Assembly: GCF_019048065.1 (NCBI RefSeq)
Contig: NZ_CP077291.1
Coordinates: 4,340,001-4,404,000, forward strand
DNA length: 64,000 nt
Direction of reading: 5' to 3'
Source of the DNA: Citrobacter farmeri
Lineage (GTDB): Bacteria; Pseudomonadota; Gammaproteobacteria; Enterobacterales; Enterobacteriaceae
Shown here: positions 1 through 8,982 of the stretch, piece after piece
Layout of the letters: the number at the start of each line of letters is the position of its first letter
Numbering within the stretch: the first letter of the stretch is position 1
Translations under genes and position numbers: made by a program
Notes under the pieces: model-generated
Databases searched by the model: none
What the model was told of the DNA's origin: nothing
What the model saw: the letters and a program-made list of their open reading frames with translations, nothing else

Positions 1-143
1 AATGAGAAGTTACGCAAAATTATATGCGTACAGATTTTCGCCACATTTTTGTAATGCAATGATTTGTATGGCTAATTATTTAATGGTGTTTACTTTAACG
101 GCGATTCTTTGATCCACCTCAGAGGATTGGTTAAAGTTTGGCC

Positions 144-172
144 TTTCATCTCGTGCAAAAAATGCGTAATAT
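144..172 (+). promoter_or_regulatory. dusB-fis operon promoter
   Basis: A -35-like TTTCAT at 144-149 and a -10 TAATAT at 167-172 are separated by 17 bases and followed by a GC-rich discriminator (ACGCCGCC). This matches the layout of the E. coli fis promoter, which is growth-rate and stringently controlled. The stretch GCGTAATATACGCC also occurs at the -10 of rRNA promoter P2 in this window. Bases 1-143 hold no gene that I can see. Confidence 0.75.
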
Positions 173-211
173 ACGCCGCCTTGCAGTCACAGTATGGTCA
201 TTTCTTAACTC

Positions 212-1177
212 ATGCGCATCGGACAATACCAGCTTAGAAATCGCCTGATCGCAGCGCCCATGGCTGGCATCACTGACAGACCTTTTCGGACGCTGTGTTA
301 TGAGATGGGAGCCGGATTGACCGTATCCGAGATGATGTCGTCTAACCCGCAAGTTTGGGAAAGCGATAAGTCCCGTTTACGGATGGTGCACGTTGATGAG
401 CCAGGAATTCGCACGGTGCAAATTGCCGGTAGCGACCCTGTTGAGATGGCCGATGCCGCACGGATTAACGTGGAAAGCGGTGCCCAAATTATTGATATCA
501 ATATGGGGTGCCCGGCTAAAAAAGTGAATCGTAAGCTCGCAGGCTCAGCCCTTTTGCAGTACCCGGATATAGTGAAGTCGATACTAACCGGGGTGGTTAA
601 TGCAGTGGATGTTCCTGTTACCCTGAAGATTCGCACCGGCTGGGCTCCGGAACACCGTAACTGCGTAGAGATTGCCCAACTGGCTGAAGACTGTGGCATT
701 CAGGCTCTGACCATTCATGGACGCACCCGCGCCTGTTTGTTCAATGGAGACGCTGAGTACGACAGTATTCGGGCAGTTAAGCAGAAAGTTTCCATTCCGA
801 TTATCGCGAATGGTGACATTACTGACCCGCTTAAAGCCAGAGCTGTGCTTGACTATACGGGGGCTGATGCCCTGATGATAGGCCGCGCAGCTCAGGGAAG
901 ACCCTGGATCTTTCGGGAAATCCAGCATTATCTGGACACTGGGGAGTTGCTATCCCCCCTGCCTCTGGCAGAGGTTAAGCGCTTGCTTTGTGCGCATGTT
1001 CGGGAACTGCATGACTTTTATGGCCAGGCAAAAGGGTACCGAATCGCGCGTAAACACGTCTCCTGGTATCTCCAGGAGCACGCTCCAAATGACCAGTTTC
1101 GGCGCACATTCAACGCCATTGAGGATGCCAGCGAACAGCTGGAGGCGTTGGAGGCATACTTCGAAAATTTTGCGTAA
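212..1177 (+). CDS. dusB: tRNA-dihydrouridine synthase B
   Basis: DusB reduces a uridine in the tRNA D-loop to dihydrouridine using FMN and NADPH in the cytosol. The 321 residues match the E. coli length. Visible family marks are the FMN-barrel start AAPMAG (residues 14-19), the catalytic cysteine in NMGCPAKK (Cys100), IHGRTR, IIANGDI and MIGRAAQG along the TIM barrel. It is the first gene of the dusB-fis operon, 25 bases before fis, and is transcribed from the growth-regulated promoter just upstream. Nothing is broken. Confidence 0.96.
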   Translation: MRIGQYQLRNRLIAAPMAGITDRPFRTLCYEMGAGLTVSEMMSSNPQVWESDKSRLRMVHVDEPGIRTVQIAGSDPVEMADAARINVESGAQIIDINMGCPAKKVNRKLAGSALLQYPDIVKSILTGVVNAVDVPVTLKIRTGWAPEHRNCVEIAQLAEDCGIQALTIHGRTRACLFNGDAEYDSIRAVKQKVSIPIIANGDITDPLKARAVLDYTGADALMIGRAAQGRPWIFREIQHYLDTGELLSPLPLAEVKRLLCAHVRELHDFYGQAKGYRIARKHVSWYLQEHAPNDQFRRTFNAIEDASEQLEALEAYFENFA

Positions 1178-1202
1178 ACAGAAATAAAGAGCTGACAGAA
1201 CT

Positions 1203-1499
1203 ATGTTCGAACAACGCGTAAATTCTGACGTACTGACCGTTTCTACCGTTAACTCTCAGGATCAGGTAACCCAAAAACCCCTGCGTGACTCGGTTAAACA
1301 GGCACTGAAGAACTATTTTGCTCAACTGAACGGTCAGGATGTTAATGACCTCTATGAGCTGGTACTGGCTGAAGTAGAACAGCCCCTGTTGGACATGGTG
1401 ATGCAATACACCCGTGGTAACCAGACCCGCGCTGCTCTGATGATGGGCATCAACCGTGGTACGCTGCGTAAAAAATTGAAAAAATACGGCATGAACTAA
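1203..1499 (+). CDS. fis: nucleoid protein Fis
   Basis: Fis is a 98-residue homodimeric DNA-bending protein that activates rRNA promoters, shapes the nucleoid and aids site-specific inversion. The C-terminal helix-turn-helix occupies about residues 74-95 ([20 protein letters not shown]). Sequence and length agree with the enterobacterial protein, which is almost invariant. It follows dusB in the same operon and is closed by a strong intrinsic terminator. An rRNA operon, a classic Fis target, lies about 12 kb downstream. Confidence 0.98.
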
Positions 1500-1523
1500 T
1501 CTCGATTAGCTAATTGCTTGTTT

Positions 1524-1560
1524 AAAAAGGCGCTACTCGGCATGGGGAAGCGCCTTTTTT
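1524..1560 (+). terminator. terminator after fis
   Basis: The arms AAAAAGGCGC and GCGCCTTTTTT pair perfectly around a 16-base loop and end in a T run, 24 bases after the fis stop. It separates the operon from yhdJ. Confidence 0.9.
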
Positions 1561-1584
1561 ATACGCATCTTTTGTGGAGCAGGT

Positions 1585-2469
1585 ATGAACTCACGATTTG
1601 AACCACAGTACTTTGGTGATGATTCCGCGTCGATCATCCATGGAGATGCACTAACAGAGCTCAAAAAGCTCCCCGCGGAAAGCGTCGATTTAATCTTTGC
1701 CGACCCACCTTACAATATCGGAAAGGATTTTGACGGAATGGTGGAGTCCTGGGACGAAAGCGTCTTCCTGGACTGGCTGTACGCGTGCATAGAAGAGTGC
1801 CATCGGGTACTGAAAAAACAGGGCACGATGTACATCATGAACAGCACCGAAAACATGCCACATATCGATCTCAAATGCAGAACGCTGTTTACCATCAAAA
1901 GCCGGATCGTCTGGTCTTATGACAGTTCGGGCGTGCAGGCGAAGAAATTTTTTGGCTCAATGTATGAACCCATTCTGATGATGGTCAAAGATGCCAGACA
2001 GTACACCTTCAACAGTAACGCCATTCTGGTCGAGACCAAAACCGGCGCGAAAAGAGCGCTGATCGACTATCGTAAAAACCCGCCGCAGCCATACAATACG
2101 CAAAAAGTTCCGGGTAACGTCTGGGAATTCTCCCGCGTACGATATTTGATGGATGAATATGAAAACCATCCGACGCAAAAACCCGTCGCCCTGCTAAAGC
2201 GGATCATTCTGGCCTCCTCAAATCCCGGCGATACCGTGCTGGATCCCTTCGCGGGTAGCTTTACGACAGGCGCTGTGGCCGTGGAATCCGCGCGGAAATT
2301 TATCGGTATTGAAGTCAATAATGAGTATGTGAAGATGGGGCTCAGGCGACTGAACGTCAGTTCACACTACTCCGCGGAAGACCTGACAAAAGTCAAAAAG
2401 AGAAAGACTAAAAACCTGTCGAAAAAGAGTCGAACGGCATCGGATGTGGTGAAGATCACAGCAAAGTAA
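1585..2469 (+). CDS. yhdJ: DNA adenine-N6 methyltransferase YhdJ
   Basis: The 294-residue protein has the catalytic motif DPPYNIG (residues 40-46), then HPTQKP (195-200) and the SAM-binding DPFAGSFTTG (220-229). This order, catalytic motif first, is that of beta-class amino methyltransferases. The E. coli homologue methylates the second adenine of ATGCAT and has no partner endonuclease. None is seen here either, so it is an orphan methylase. A lysine-rich tail (about residues 268-282) may aid DNA contact; that is inference. It begins 25 bases after the fis terminator with GGAG as ribosome site. Confidence 0.9.
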   Translation: MNSRFEPQYFGDDSASIIHGDALTELKKLPAESVDLIFADPPYNIGKDFDGMVESWDESVFLDWLYACIEECHRVLKKQGTMYIMNSTENMPHIDLKCRTLFTIKSRIVWSYDSSGVQAKKFFGSMYEPILMMVKDARQYTFNSNAILVETKTGAKRALIDYRKNPPQPYNTQKVPGNVWEFSRVRYLMDEYENHPTQKPVALLKRIILASSNPGDTVLDPFAGSFTTGAVAVESARKFIGIEVNNEYVKMGLRRLNVSSHYSAEDLTKVKKRKTKNLSKKSRTASDVVKITAK

Positions 2470-2551
2470 AAGCATTGTAAGCCTGCTTTTCAGAAGGCGT
2501 TTTTCGTGTATATTTCCTGCACGCATGGGCATGAATACACAGGATTTAGCA

Positions 2552-2716
2552 ATGATTCGTAAGTATTGGTGGCTGGTTGTGTTTGCCGTCTCCGTTTTCC
2601 TTTTTGATGCATTACTGATTCAGTGGATTGAGCTGATCACCACAGAAGTCGATAAATGCCGCAATATGGATTCTGTTAATCCGCTCAAACTGGTCAACTG
2701 CACCGATCTGCAATAG
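2552..2716 (+). CDS. yhdU: small membrane protein YhdU
   Basis: A 54-residue protein with one clear hydrophobic segment (about residues 6-23, WWLVVFAVSVFLFDALLI) and a polar C-terminal part holding two cysteines. I chose the ATG at 2552 because AGGA lies seven bases upstream and the sequence from there matches E. coli YhdU; an in-frame ATG at 2525 would add nine residues. Function is unknown. It stands alone between yhdJ and acrS, pointing toward acrS. Likely an inner-membrane single-span protein. Confidence 0.75.
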   Translation: MIRKYWWLVVFAVSVFLFDALLIQWIELITTEVDKCRNMDSVNPLKLVNCTDLQ

Positions 2717-2762
2717 CGTTTGATTGATAAACAAGAGAAATAATTATATTTTTCTGTCACCT

Positions 2763-3404
2763 TTATTCCGGTGTTAATTGCAACACGTTTCCATCAGGCA
2801 CTAACATCCTTAATACATTATCCACCAGCGCTGGAGCCTGCTGATAGAGATCGTAGCGGGTGGAACTCATCAACCAGTTTTTCACAATGCCGCTAAAACT
2901 ACCATGAATAATAATTAAGACGACGTCTAAATCCAGGGTTCTGGAAATCAACCCTTCCGTCATACTCGCCTGCAATGCGTCGCGTAGTCCCTTCTGGCTA
3001 AACCCAATTTTCTCTCGTATTTCTTGCTCTGATATCATGCCTTCATGAAATTCACATTTATGATATAAAATTTGCAGCAACGCCTGTTGCCGGGGAATTT
3101 CTGCGATATATTGCAACCCGACAATTAACTTTTCACGCAACTGCTGTAAGGGATTATCGCTAATATGCAAAGTTAACCGATCCTGAATAAGATCCCGTAA
3201 TGGGGGCTGCTGCTGCCAGAGTTCATTGAAGAGCTGCGTTTTGTTGTCAAAATGCCAGTAGATAGCGCCCCGTGTAACCTGGGCCGCGTCCGCAATATCG
3301 TTAAGCGTCGTATTGGCAACACCTCGCGTAGCAAACTGGATGATTGCTGTCTCAATCAAAAGTTGTCGCGTTTTCAACGCTTCGGCTTTTGTTTTCTTAG
3401 CCAT
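2763..3404 (-). CDS. acrS: TetR-family repressor AcrS (EnvR)
   Basis: A 213-residue TetR-type regulator. The N-terminal helix-turn-helix (about residues 28-55) includes TTLNDIADAAQVTRGAIYWHF, almost as in AcrR, and the variable C-terminal half is the ligand and dimer domain. In E. coli AcrS represses acrAB and is encoded divergently from acrEF, exactly the arrangement here. Its start is 399 bases from acrE, so both genes share a long AT-rich control region. Inference: it senses efflux substrates like AcrR. Confidence in identity is high from sequence and position together. Confidence 0.92.
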   Translation of the reverse strand: MAKKTKAEALKTRQLLIETAIIQFATRGVANTTLNDIADAAQVTRGAIYWHFDNKTQLFNELWQQQPPLRDLIQDRLTLHISDNPLQQLREKLIVGLQYIAEIPRQQALLQILYHKCEFHEGMISEQEIREKIGFSQKGLRDALQASMTEGLISRTLDLDVVLIIIHGSFSGIVKNWLMSSTRYDLYQQAPALVDNVLRMLVPDGNVLQLTPE

Positions 3405-3478
3405 AGGTTATAGTATCAGGGAAGAATAAAAAACAAGAATAAGACGACTCATAGTCATCGATGAAAAGGCACTGTATC

Positions 3479-3502
3479 ATTTCATCCGTTCAGAGATGAA
3501 AT
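3479..3502. repeat. inverted repeat, possible operator
   Basis: ATTTCATC and GATGAAAT form perfect 8-base arms around an 8-base spacer. It sits 75 bases upstream of acrS, between the divergent genes. A role as a TetR-family operator or as an mRNA hairpin is inference. Confidence 0.5.
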
Positions 3503-3654
3503 AAAAGCGAACCATCTCAGCACAGAATACTAAAATAAACACCATGAATGAAATATGAAAAACACATTCACGCCACAGATACATTTCAAAATAAATTAAG
3601 ACACAACAAAGCATAACAAAATAGATCAAAAAGATAAGGACCTCTTTTTTTGTT

Positions 3655-3683
3655 TTTACGTGCCGTAACCCAGAGCATAAAAT
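3655..3683 (+). promoter_or_regulatory. candidate acrEF promoter
   Basis: TTTACG at 3655-3660 and TAAAAT at 3678-3683 are 17 bases apart, giving a reasonable sigma-70 promoter about 115 bases before acrE. No transcription start data can be seen, so this is a candidate only. Confidence 0.4.
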
Positions 3684-3803
3684 AAGTATTGCTTACATCG
3701 CTCGCTAATAATTTGTAGGATAGCCAACAATTATTTCTTCGTGCACGTTATCGCCTTACCATTTTCCGGTAAATAACGAGCGATTGGTTTTTAAGGAACA
3801 GTA

Positions 3804-4967
3804 ATGACGAAACATGCCAGGTTTTCACTCCTGCCCTCATTTATCCTCATCTCTGCTGCGTTACTTGTCGGTTGTGACGATCAGGGAGATAAACAAGCTC
3901 AGACAACTGAACCACAGGTGACCGTTCACGTGGTCACTACCGCACCATTAGCGGTAACGACCGAACTGCCCGGACGCACCTCTGCATTCCGCATTGCAGA
4001 AGTACGTCCGCAGGTCAGTGGTATTGTTCTTAAAAGGAATTTCACCGAGGGCAGCGATGTCGAGGCCGGGCAGTCACTGTATCAAATCGATCCTGCCACC
4101 TGGCAGGCAGAATACAACAGCGCGAAAGGAGAACTGGCGAAAAGCGAAGCCGCTGCCGCCATCGCTCATCTGACGGTTAAGCGCTATGTCCCGCTGGTAG
4201 GGACAAAATATATTAGTCAACAGGAATACGACCAGGCAGTGGCCGAGGCACGTCAGGCTGATGCGACGGTTATCGCAGCGCAAGCTGCCGTTGAAAGCGC
4301 ACGCATCAATCTTGCTTACACCAAAGTCACCTCGCCGATCGGTGGCCGTATTGGCAAATCCAGCGTGACTGAAGGCGCGCTGGTGACCAACGGTCAGGCG
4401 ACAGCCCTGGCCACCGTACAGCAACTCGATCCTATCTATGTCGATGTCACACAGTCCAGCAGCGACTTCATGCATCTTAAACAGTCCATTGAACAAGGCA
4501 GCCTGCACAAGGACAACTCCAGTAGCAATGTCCAACTGGTGATGGAAAACGGTACGGCGTATCCCCTGAAAGGGACATTACAGTTCTCTGATGTCACGGT
4601 GGATGAAAGCACGGGCTCTATCACCCTTCGCGCCGTCTTCCCTAACCCGCAGCATACTCTGCTGCCGGGGATGTTTGTTCGCGCACGCATTGACGAAGGC
4701 ATTCAGCCAAACGCCATTCTGATCCCTCAACAGGGTGTAACGCGTACGCCCCGAGGTGATGCGACAGTGCTGGTCGTCAATAACCAAAGCCAGGTTGAAC
4801 CCCGCTCTGTTATCGCCTCACAGGCCATTGGTGACAAATGGCTGATTAGCGAAGGCTTACAACCCGGCGACCAGGTGATTGTCAGCGGAATACAAAAAGC
4901 CCATCCAGGCGTGAAGGTGAAAGCCACCACGGATGCCAATACCCCTGCGGCGAAAGCGGCGCAATAA
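3804..4967 (+). CDS. acrE: RND efflux adaptor AcrE
   Basis: Periplasmic membrane-fusion protein that links the inner-membrane pump AcrF to the outer-membrane channel TolC. The 387 residues begin with a lipoprotein signal ending in LVGC (lipidated Cys24). The biotinyl-lipoyl-like and alpha-hairpin parts follow (about 60-210, with VRPQVSGIV and repeated A/Q-rich helices), then beta-barrel and membrane-proximal parts. The start has AAGGAA upstream. Eleven bases separate it from acrF, so the two are co-transcribed. In E. coli this pair is normally silent and backs up AcrAB. Confidence 0.95.
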   Translation: MTKHARFSLLPSFILISAALLVGCDDQGDKQAQTTEPQVTVHVVTTAPLAVTTELPGRTSAFRIAEVRPQVSGIVLKRNFTEGSDVEAGQSLYQIDPATWQAEYNSAKGELAKSEAAAAIAHLTVKRYVPLVGTKYISQQEYDQAVAEARQADATVIAAQAAVESARINLAYTKVTSPIGGRIGKSSVTEGALVTNGQATALATVQQLDPIYVDVTQSSSDFMHLKQSIEQGSLHKDNSSSNVQLVMENGTAYPLKGTLQFSDVTVDESTGSITLRAVFPNPQHTLLPGMFVRARIDEGIQPNAILIPQQGVTRTPRGDATVLVVNNQSQVEPRSVIASQAIGDKWLISEGLQPGDQVIVSGIQKAHPGVKVKATTDANTPAAKAAQ

Positions 4968-4978
4968 GGTCACCGGAT

Positions 4979-7900
4979 ATGGCAAATTTTTTCATTAGAC
5001 GTCCGATCTTTGCCTGGGTACTGGCCATCATTCTGATGCTGGCGGGAGCCCTGGCGATTATGCAACTGCCTGTTGCGCAATACCCAACTATCGCACCGCC
5101 TGCGGTCGCGATTTCCGCGACCTACCCTGGGGCCGATGCGCAAACGGTGCAGGATACCGTGACTCAGGTTATCGAACAGAATATGAACGGTATTGATAAC
5201 CTGATGTATATGTCATCCACCAGCGACTCTGCGGGTAGTGTGACCATCACGTTAACCTTTCAGTCCGGGACCGATCCGGATATCGCCCAGGTTCAGGTGC
5301 AGAACAAGCTGCAATTGGCGACGCCGTTGCTGCCTCAGGAAGTACAACAGCAAGGGATTAGCGTAGAAAAATCGAGCAGCAGCTTCTTGTTAGTCGCAGG
5401 CTTTGTTTCTGACAATCCGCAAACGACTCAGGACGATATTTCCGACTACGTTGCCTCAAACGTGAAAGATACGATCAGCCGCCAGGGCGGTGTAGGTGAT
5501 GTCCAACTCTTTGGCGCGCAGTACGCAATGCGTATCTGGCTGGATGCCAATTTGCTGAACAAATACCAGCTCACGCCGGTTGAAGTCATCAATCAGTTGA
5601 AAGTGCAGAACGACCAGATCGCAGCCGGTCAGTTGGGCGGAACGCCTGCGCTGCCGGGTCAACAGTTGAACGCCTCCATCATTGCGCAGACGCGCCTGAA
5701 AGATCCCGAGGAATTCGGCAAAGTCACATTACGGGTAAACAGTGACGGTTCCACCGTTCGCCTTAAAGATGTTGCGCGTATTGAACTTGGGGGGGAAAGC
5801 TATAACGTTGTCGCCCGAATTAACGGTAAACCGGCAGCGGGCCTGGGAATCAAGCTGGCGACCGGAGCCAATGCTCTGGATACCGCAAAGGCGATCAAAG
5901 ACAAACTCGTCGAGCTACAACCTTTCTTCCCACAAGGGATGAAAGTCGTTTATCCCTACGACACGACACCGTTTGTAAAGATCTCCATTCACGAAGTGGT
6001 GAAAACGCTGTTCGAAGCGATTGTCCTGGTCTTCCTCGTGATGTATCTGTTTTTGCAGAACATCCGCGCAACGCTCATTCCGACCATTGCGGTTCCCGTC
6101 GTGCTGCTGGGTACGTTTGCGATCCTCTCGGCGTTTGGCTACTCGATCAACACCCTGACGATGTTCGGGATGGTACTGGCGATCGGCCTTCTGGTCGATG
6201 ACGCCATCGTGGTGGTGGAAAACGTTGAACGCGTAATGATGGAGGACAAGTTGTCGCCCAAGGAGGCAACGGAAAAATCCATGTCCCAGATCCAGGGGGC
6301 GCTGGTTGGAATCGCGATGGTGCTGTCCGCTGTCTTCATCCCGATGGCTTTCTTCGGTGGCTCCACCGGGGCTATTTACCGCCAGTTTTCTATCACCATC
6401 GTATCCGCAATGGCACTCTCCGTTCTGGTGGCATTGATCCTGACCCCAGCACTTTGCGCAACGCTGCTTAAACCGTTGTCAACTGAGCACCACGAGCAGA
6501 AAGGGGGATTCTTCGGCTGGTTTAATGCCAAATTTGACCTCAGCGTCAACCACTACACCAGCAGCGTCAGCGGTATTGTACGCAACACCGGACGCTACCT
6601 GATTATCTACGTCCTGATTTTCGTCGGGATGGCGGTATTGTTTCTACGTCTGCCGACCTCCTTCCTCCCTGAAGAAGATCAGGGGGTATTCATGACAATG
6701 ATCCAGCTGCCTGCCGGGGCAACCCAGGAACGAACCCAAAAAGTGCTGGATCAGGTTACGCATTACTACCTGAGTAACGAAAAAGCGAACGTTGAAAGTG
6801 TATTTACGGTCAATGGCTTCAGCTTTAGCGGTCAGGCGCAGAACGCAGGCCTGGCTTTCATCAGCCTAAAACCCTGGGACGAGCGTAGTGGCAAGGAAAA
6901 CAGCGTCGAAGCGGTGATTGCGCGCGCGACTCACGCCTTCAGTCAGATCCCGGATGGGCTGGTCTTTCCCTTCAACATGCCGGCGATTATTGAACTGGGC
7001 ACCGCGACCGGCTTCGACTTTGAGCTCATTGACCAGGGGGGACTGGGTCATGCCGGACTAACCTCCGCGCGTAATCAGCTATTGGGCATGGTGGCTAAGC
7101 ACTCTGATCTGCTGGTCCGTGTTCGCCCTAACGGTCTGGAGGATACTCCACAGTTCAAGCTGGATGTTGACCAGGAAAAAGCGCAGGCGCTTGGCGTTGC
7201 CTTGTCAGACATTAACGAAACGATCTCTGCATCACTCGGTGGCTCCTATGTTAACGACTTTATTGACCGGGGACGTGTGAAGAAAGTCTATGTTCAGGCG
7301 GATGCGAAATTCCGTATGTTGCCAGAGGACATCAACAATCTGTACGTTCGAAGCGCCAACGGCAAGATGGTCCCCTTCTCTGCCTTTAGTACCGCCCGCT
7401 GGGTGTATGGTTCTCCACGTCTGGAACGCTACAACGGCATGCCATCGATGGAGATACTGGGGGAAGCGGCACCAGGACGTAGCACCGGAGAGGCGATGGC
7501 GTTGATGGAAGATCTCGCATCAAAACTGCCAAATGGCATCGGCCATGACTGGACGGGAATGTCATATCAGGAACGGCTGTCCGGCAATCAGGCACCGGCC
7601 CTGTATGCCATCTCGCTGATCGTCGTGTTCCTCTGTCTTGCCGCACTGTATGAAAGCTGGTCCATTCCGTTCTCAGTAATGCTGGTTGTCCCGCTCGGTG
7701 TTGTAGGCGCGCTTCTGGCCGCCTCCCTGCGCGGGCTGAATAACGACGTCTATTTCCAGGTCGGGCTATTAACCACGATTGGACTTTCCGCGAAAAACGC
7801 CATTCTGATCGTGGAATTTGCCAAGGATCTGATGGAAAAGGAAGGTCGTGGCCTGATCGAGGCAACGCTTGAGGCTGCACGTATGCGTCTACGCCCTATT

Positions 7901-8092
7901 CTGATGACCTCACTCGCGTTCATCCTCGGCGTAATGCCGCTGGTCATCAGTCGGGGAGCGGGAAGCGGCGCCCAGAATGCGGTCGGAACCGGTGTGATGG
8001 GAGGGATGCTGACGGCAACGCTGCTGGCCATCTTCTTTGTTCCGGTCTTCTTTGTCGTCGTCAGAGGCCGATTTAACAAATCTCAGGGGTAA
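4979..8092 (+). CDS. acrF: RND multidrug efflux transporter AcrF
   Basis: Inner-membrane proton/drug antiporter that works with AcrE and TolC. The 1037 residues open with the typical [14 protein letters not shown] and carry the proton-relay residues of the family: Asp407 and Asp408 in [16 protein letters not shown], and Lys939 in [12 protein letters not shown]. Twelve membrane spans in two six-helix halves and two large periplasmic loops are expected and visible as hydrophobic blocks. Length is within three residues of E. coli AcrF. The reading frame is intact, so the pump should work if expressed. Confidence 0.96.
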   Translation: MANFFIRRPIFAWVLAIILMLAGALAIMQLPVAQYPTIAPPAVAISATYPGADAQTVQDTVTQVIEQNMNGIDNLMYMSSTSDSAGSVTITLTFQSGTDPDIAQVQVQNKLQLATPLLPQEVQQQGISVEKSSSSFLLVAGFVSDNPQTTQDDISDYVASNVKDTISRQGGVGDVQLFGAQYAMRIWLDANLLNKYQLTPVEVINQLKVQNDQIAAGQLGGTPALPGQQLNASIIAQTRLKDPEEFGKVTLRVNSDGSTVRLKDVARIELGGESYNVVARINGKPAAGLGIKLATGANALDTAKAIKDKLVELQPFFPQGMKVVYPYDTTPFVKISIHEVVKTLFEAIVLVFLVMYLFLQNIRATLIPTIAVPVVLLGTFAILSAFGYSINTLTMFGMVLAIGLLVDDAIVVVENVERVMMEDKLSPKEATEKSMSQIQGALVGIAMVLSAVFIPMAFFGGSTGAIYRQFSITIVSAMALSVLVALILTPALCATLLKPLSTEHHEQKGGFFGWFNAKFDLSVNHYTSSVSGIVRNTGRYLIIYVLIFVGMAVLFLRLPTSFLPEEDQGVFMTMIQLPAGATQERTQKVLDQVTHYYLSNEKANVESVFTVNGFSFSGQAQNAGLAFISLKPWDERSGKENSVEAVIARATHAFSQIPDGLVFPFNMPAIIELGTATGFDFELIDQGGLGHAGLTSARNQLLGMVAKHSDLLVRVRPNGLEDTPQFKLDVDQEKAQALGVALSDINETISASLGGSYVNDFIDRGRVKKVYVQADAKFRMLPEDINNLYVRSANGKMVPFSAFSTARWVYGSPRLERYNGMPSMEILGEAAPGRSTGEAMALMEDLASKLPNGIGHDWTGMSYQERLSGNQAPALYAISLIVVFLCLAALYESWSIPFSVMLVVPLGVVGALLAASLRGLNNDVYFQVGLLTTIGLSAKNAILIVEFAKDLMEKEGRGLIEATLEAARMRLRPILMTSLAFILGVMPLVISRGAGSGAQNAVGTGVMGGMLTATLLAIFFVPVFFVVVRGRFNKSQG

Positions 8093-8101
8093 TATGTAAA
8101 T

Positions 8102-8125
8102 AAAGGCGTCGACGGACGCCTTTTT
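8102..8125 (+). terminator. terminator after acrF
   Basis: Perfect nine-base arms AAAGGCGTC and GACGCCTTT enclose a four-base loop and run into TT, nine bases after the acrF stop. It isolates acrEF from yhdV. The following 211 bases to yhdV are AT-rich and hold no further gene I can support. Confidence 0.9.
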
Positions 8126-8336
8126 CCTTCTGGTCTCTTTCTTTATTTATTAAACAGATAGTCATTTGCTCTGCATAATACGAAATTCACTCCTCCATTA
8201 TTTTTACAATCCACATGAATTGAGATTATTCCATATGCCAATCTTTTTTTTAGCGGTGGTAAAATTCGTTTCGTATACGCAAAGCAGCATTCACTGTTGC
8301 TGTTTTTGCGGAACGCTTATTTTTTGAGGTAACACC

Positions 8337-8558
8337 ATGAAAAGATTAATTCCAGTGGCACTGCTCACGGCATTGCTGGCGGGTTGTGCCCACGATTCCC
8401 CCTGCGTTCCGGTTTATGATGATCAGGGGCGCCTCGTTCATACCAATACCTGTATGAAAGGGACAACTCAGGATAACTGGGAAACCGCGGGCGCTATTGC
8501 TGGCGGGGCCGCAGCGGTTGCGGGTCTGACGATGGGGATCATCGCGCTGTCGAAATAA
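8337..8558 (+). CDS. yhdV: small lipoprotein YhdV
   Basis: A 73-residue protein with a lipoprotein signal (MKRLIPVALLTALLAGC, lipidated Cys17). The mature part of about 57 residues holds two more cysteines and a glycine/alanine-rich C-terminal hydrophobic stretch (about residues 50-70). GAGG lies before the ATG. It matches E. coli YhdV, whose function is unknown. It is a single-gene unit with its own terminator between acrEF and the yhdWXYZ operon. Confidence 0.85.
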   Translation: MKRLIPVALLTALLAGCAHDSPCVPVYDDQGRLVHTNTCMKGTTQDNWETAGAIAGGAAAVAGLTMGIIALSK

Positions 8559-8567
8559 CACTCTCAG

Positions 8568-8590
8568 AGCGCGGTACTTGCCGCGCTTTT
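8568..8590 (+). terminator. terminator after yhdV
   Basis: AGCGCGG and CCGCGCT form a seven-base stem with a six-base loop, followed by TTT, ten bases after the yhdV stop. Confidence 0.8.
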
Positions 8591-8634
8591 AGCTTAAGTT
8601 CATCGTTTTTCATATCATACAAAGTATTGAAAAA

Positions 8635-8648
8635 TAATGGCACCATTA
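8635..8648. repeat. 14-base palindrome upstream of yhdW
   Basis: TAATGG, CA, CCATTA is a perfect palindrome with a two-base centre. It lies about 230 bases before the sigma-54 promoter of yhdWXYZ. A protein-binding role is possible but unproven; no known operator is an exact match that I recall. Confidence 0.4.
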
Positions 8649-8768
8649 CATTTTAATTATCAATAAGTCCCATACTCTCCGTTTTCTCATTTATCTTTCA
8701 ATACTCACCCCCTCGATATTCACGCCCGAAATTGTTATTTGACTTCGCGAGCATTGTTTTAAATATTT

Positions 8769-8815
8769 TGCTCCAAAATGTGGCTTACGTTTCAATTTCG
8801 CACCATTTCAGGGCG
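8769..8815. promoter_or_regulatory. candidate NtrC enhancer sites
   Basis: Two imperfect matches to the NtrC site (TGCAC, seven bases, GTGCA) occur at 8769-8785 (TGCTCCAAAATGTGGCT) and 8799-8815 (CGCACCATTTCAGGGCG). They lie roughly 90-135 bases upstream of the predicted sigma-54 start, the usual enhancer distance. Individually weak; position and the strong promoter support them. Confidence 0.4.
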
Positions 8816-8876
8816 CTGAGTTTATTTTTTCCTGTCTACACTCTGCTTATTGCGTCGGATATTCGTGCGCAAAACC

Positions 8877-8891
8877 TGGCACTACCTTTGC
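8877..8891 (+). promoter_or_regulatory. sigma-54 promoter of yhdWXYZ
   Basis: TGGCAC, five bases, TTGC matches the sigma-54 consensus completely, with GG (8878-8879) and GC (8890-8891) exactly ten bases apart. Transcription should start near 8903, giving a leader of about 80 bases before yhdW. In E. coli this operon is reported to belong to the nitrogen (NtrC) regulon, which agrees. Confidence 0.85.
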
Positions 8892-8926
8892 TTAAAAGAG
8901 TATGGCCAATGCCACAGACAGGTTAA

Positions 8927-8944
8927 AGACGTTGAAGAACGTCT
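8927..8944. repeat. hairpin in yhdW leader
   Basis: AGACGTT and AACGTCT are perfect seven-base arms around GAAG, located between the sigma-54 start and the yhdW ATG. It may form a small stable hairpin in the 5' untranslated mRNA. No function can be assigned. Confidence 0.5.
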
Positions 8945-8982
8945 CTCTATAACAATAATTTCTTTGCCACACAGGATGCATT

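Larger units (their letters stand above)
3405..3803. promoter_or_regulatory. acrS-acrE divergent control region
   Basis: This 399-base gap has no gene. It is distinctly AT-rich, which fits the known silencing of acrEF by H-NS in E. coli. It contains one perfect inverted repeat (3479-3502) and one sigma-70-like promoter (3655-3683), listed separately. I did not find a second convincing operator. Confidence 0.6.

Noticed and set aside
1585..2469. yhdJ as part of a restriction-modification or phage-defence system
   Set aside because: No endonuclease, specificity subunit or defence gene is near; it is the known orphan methylase.
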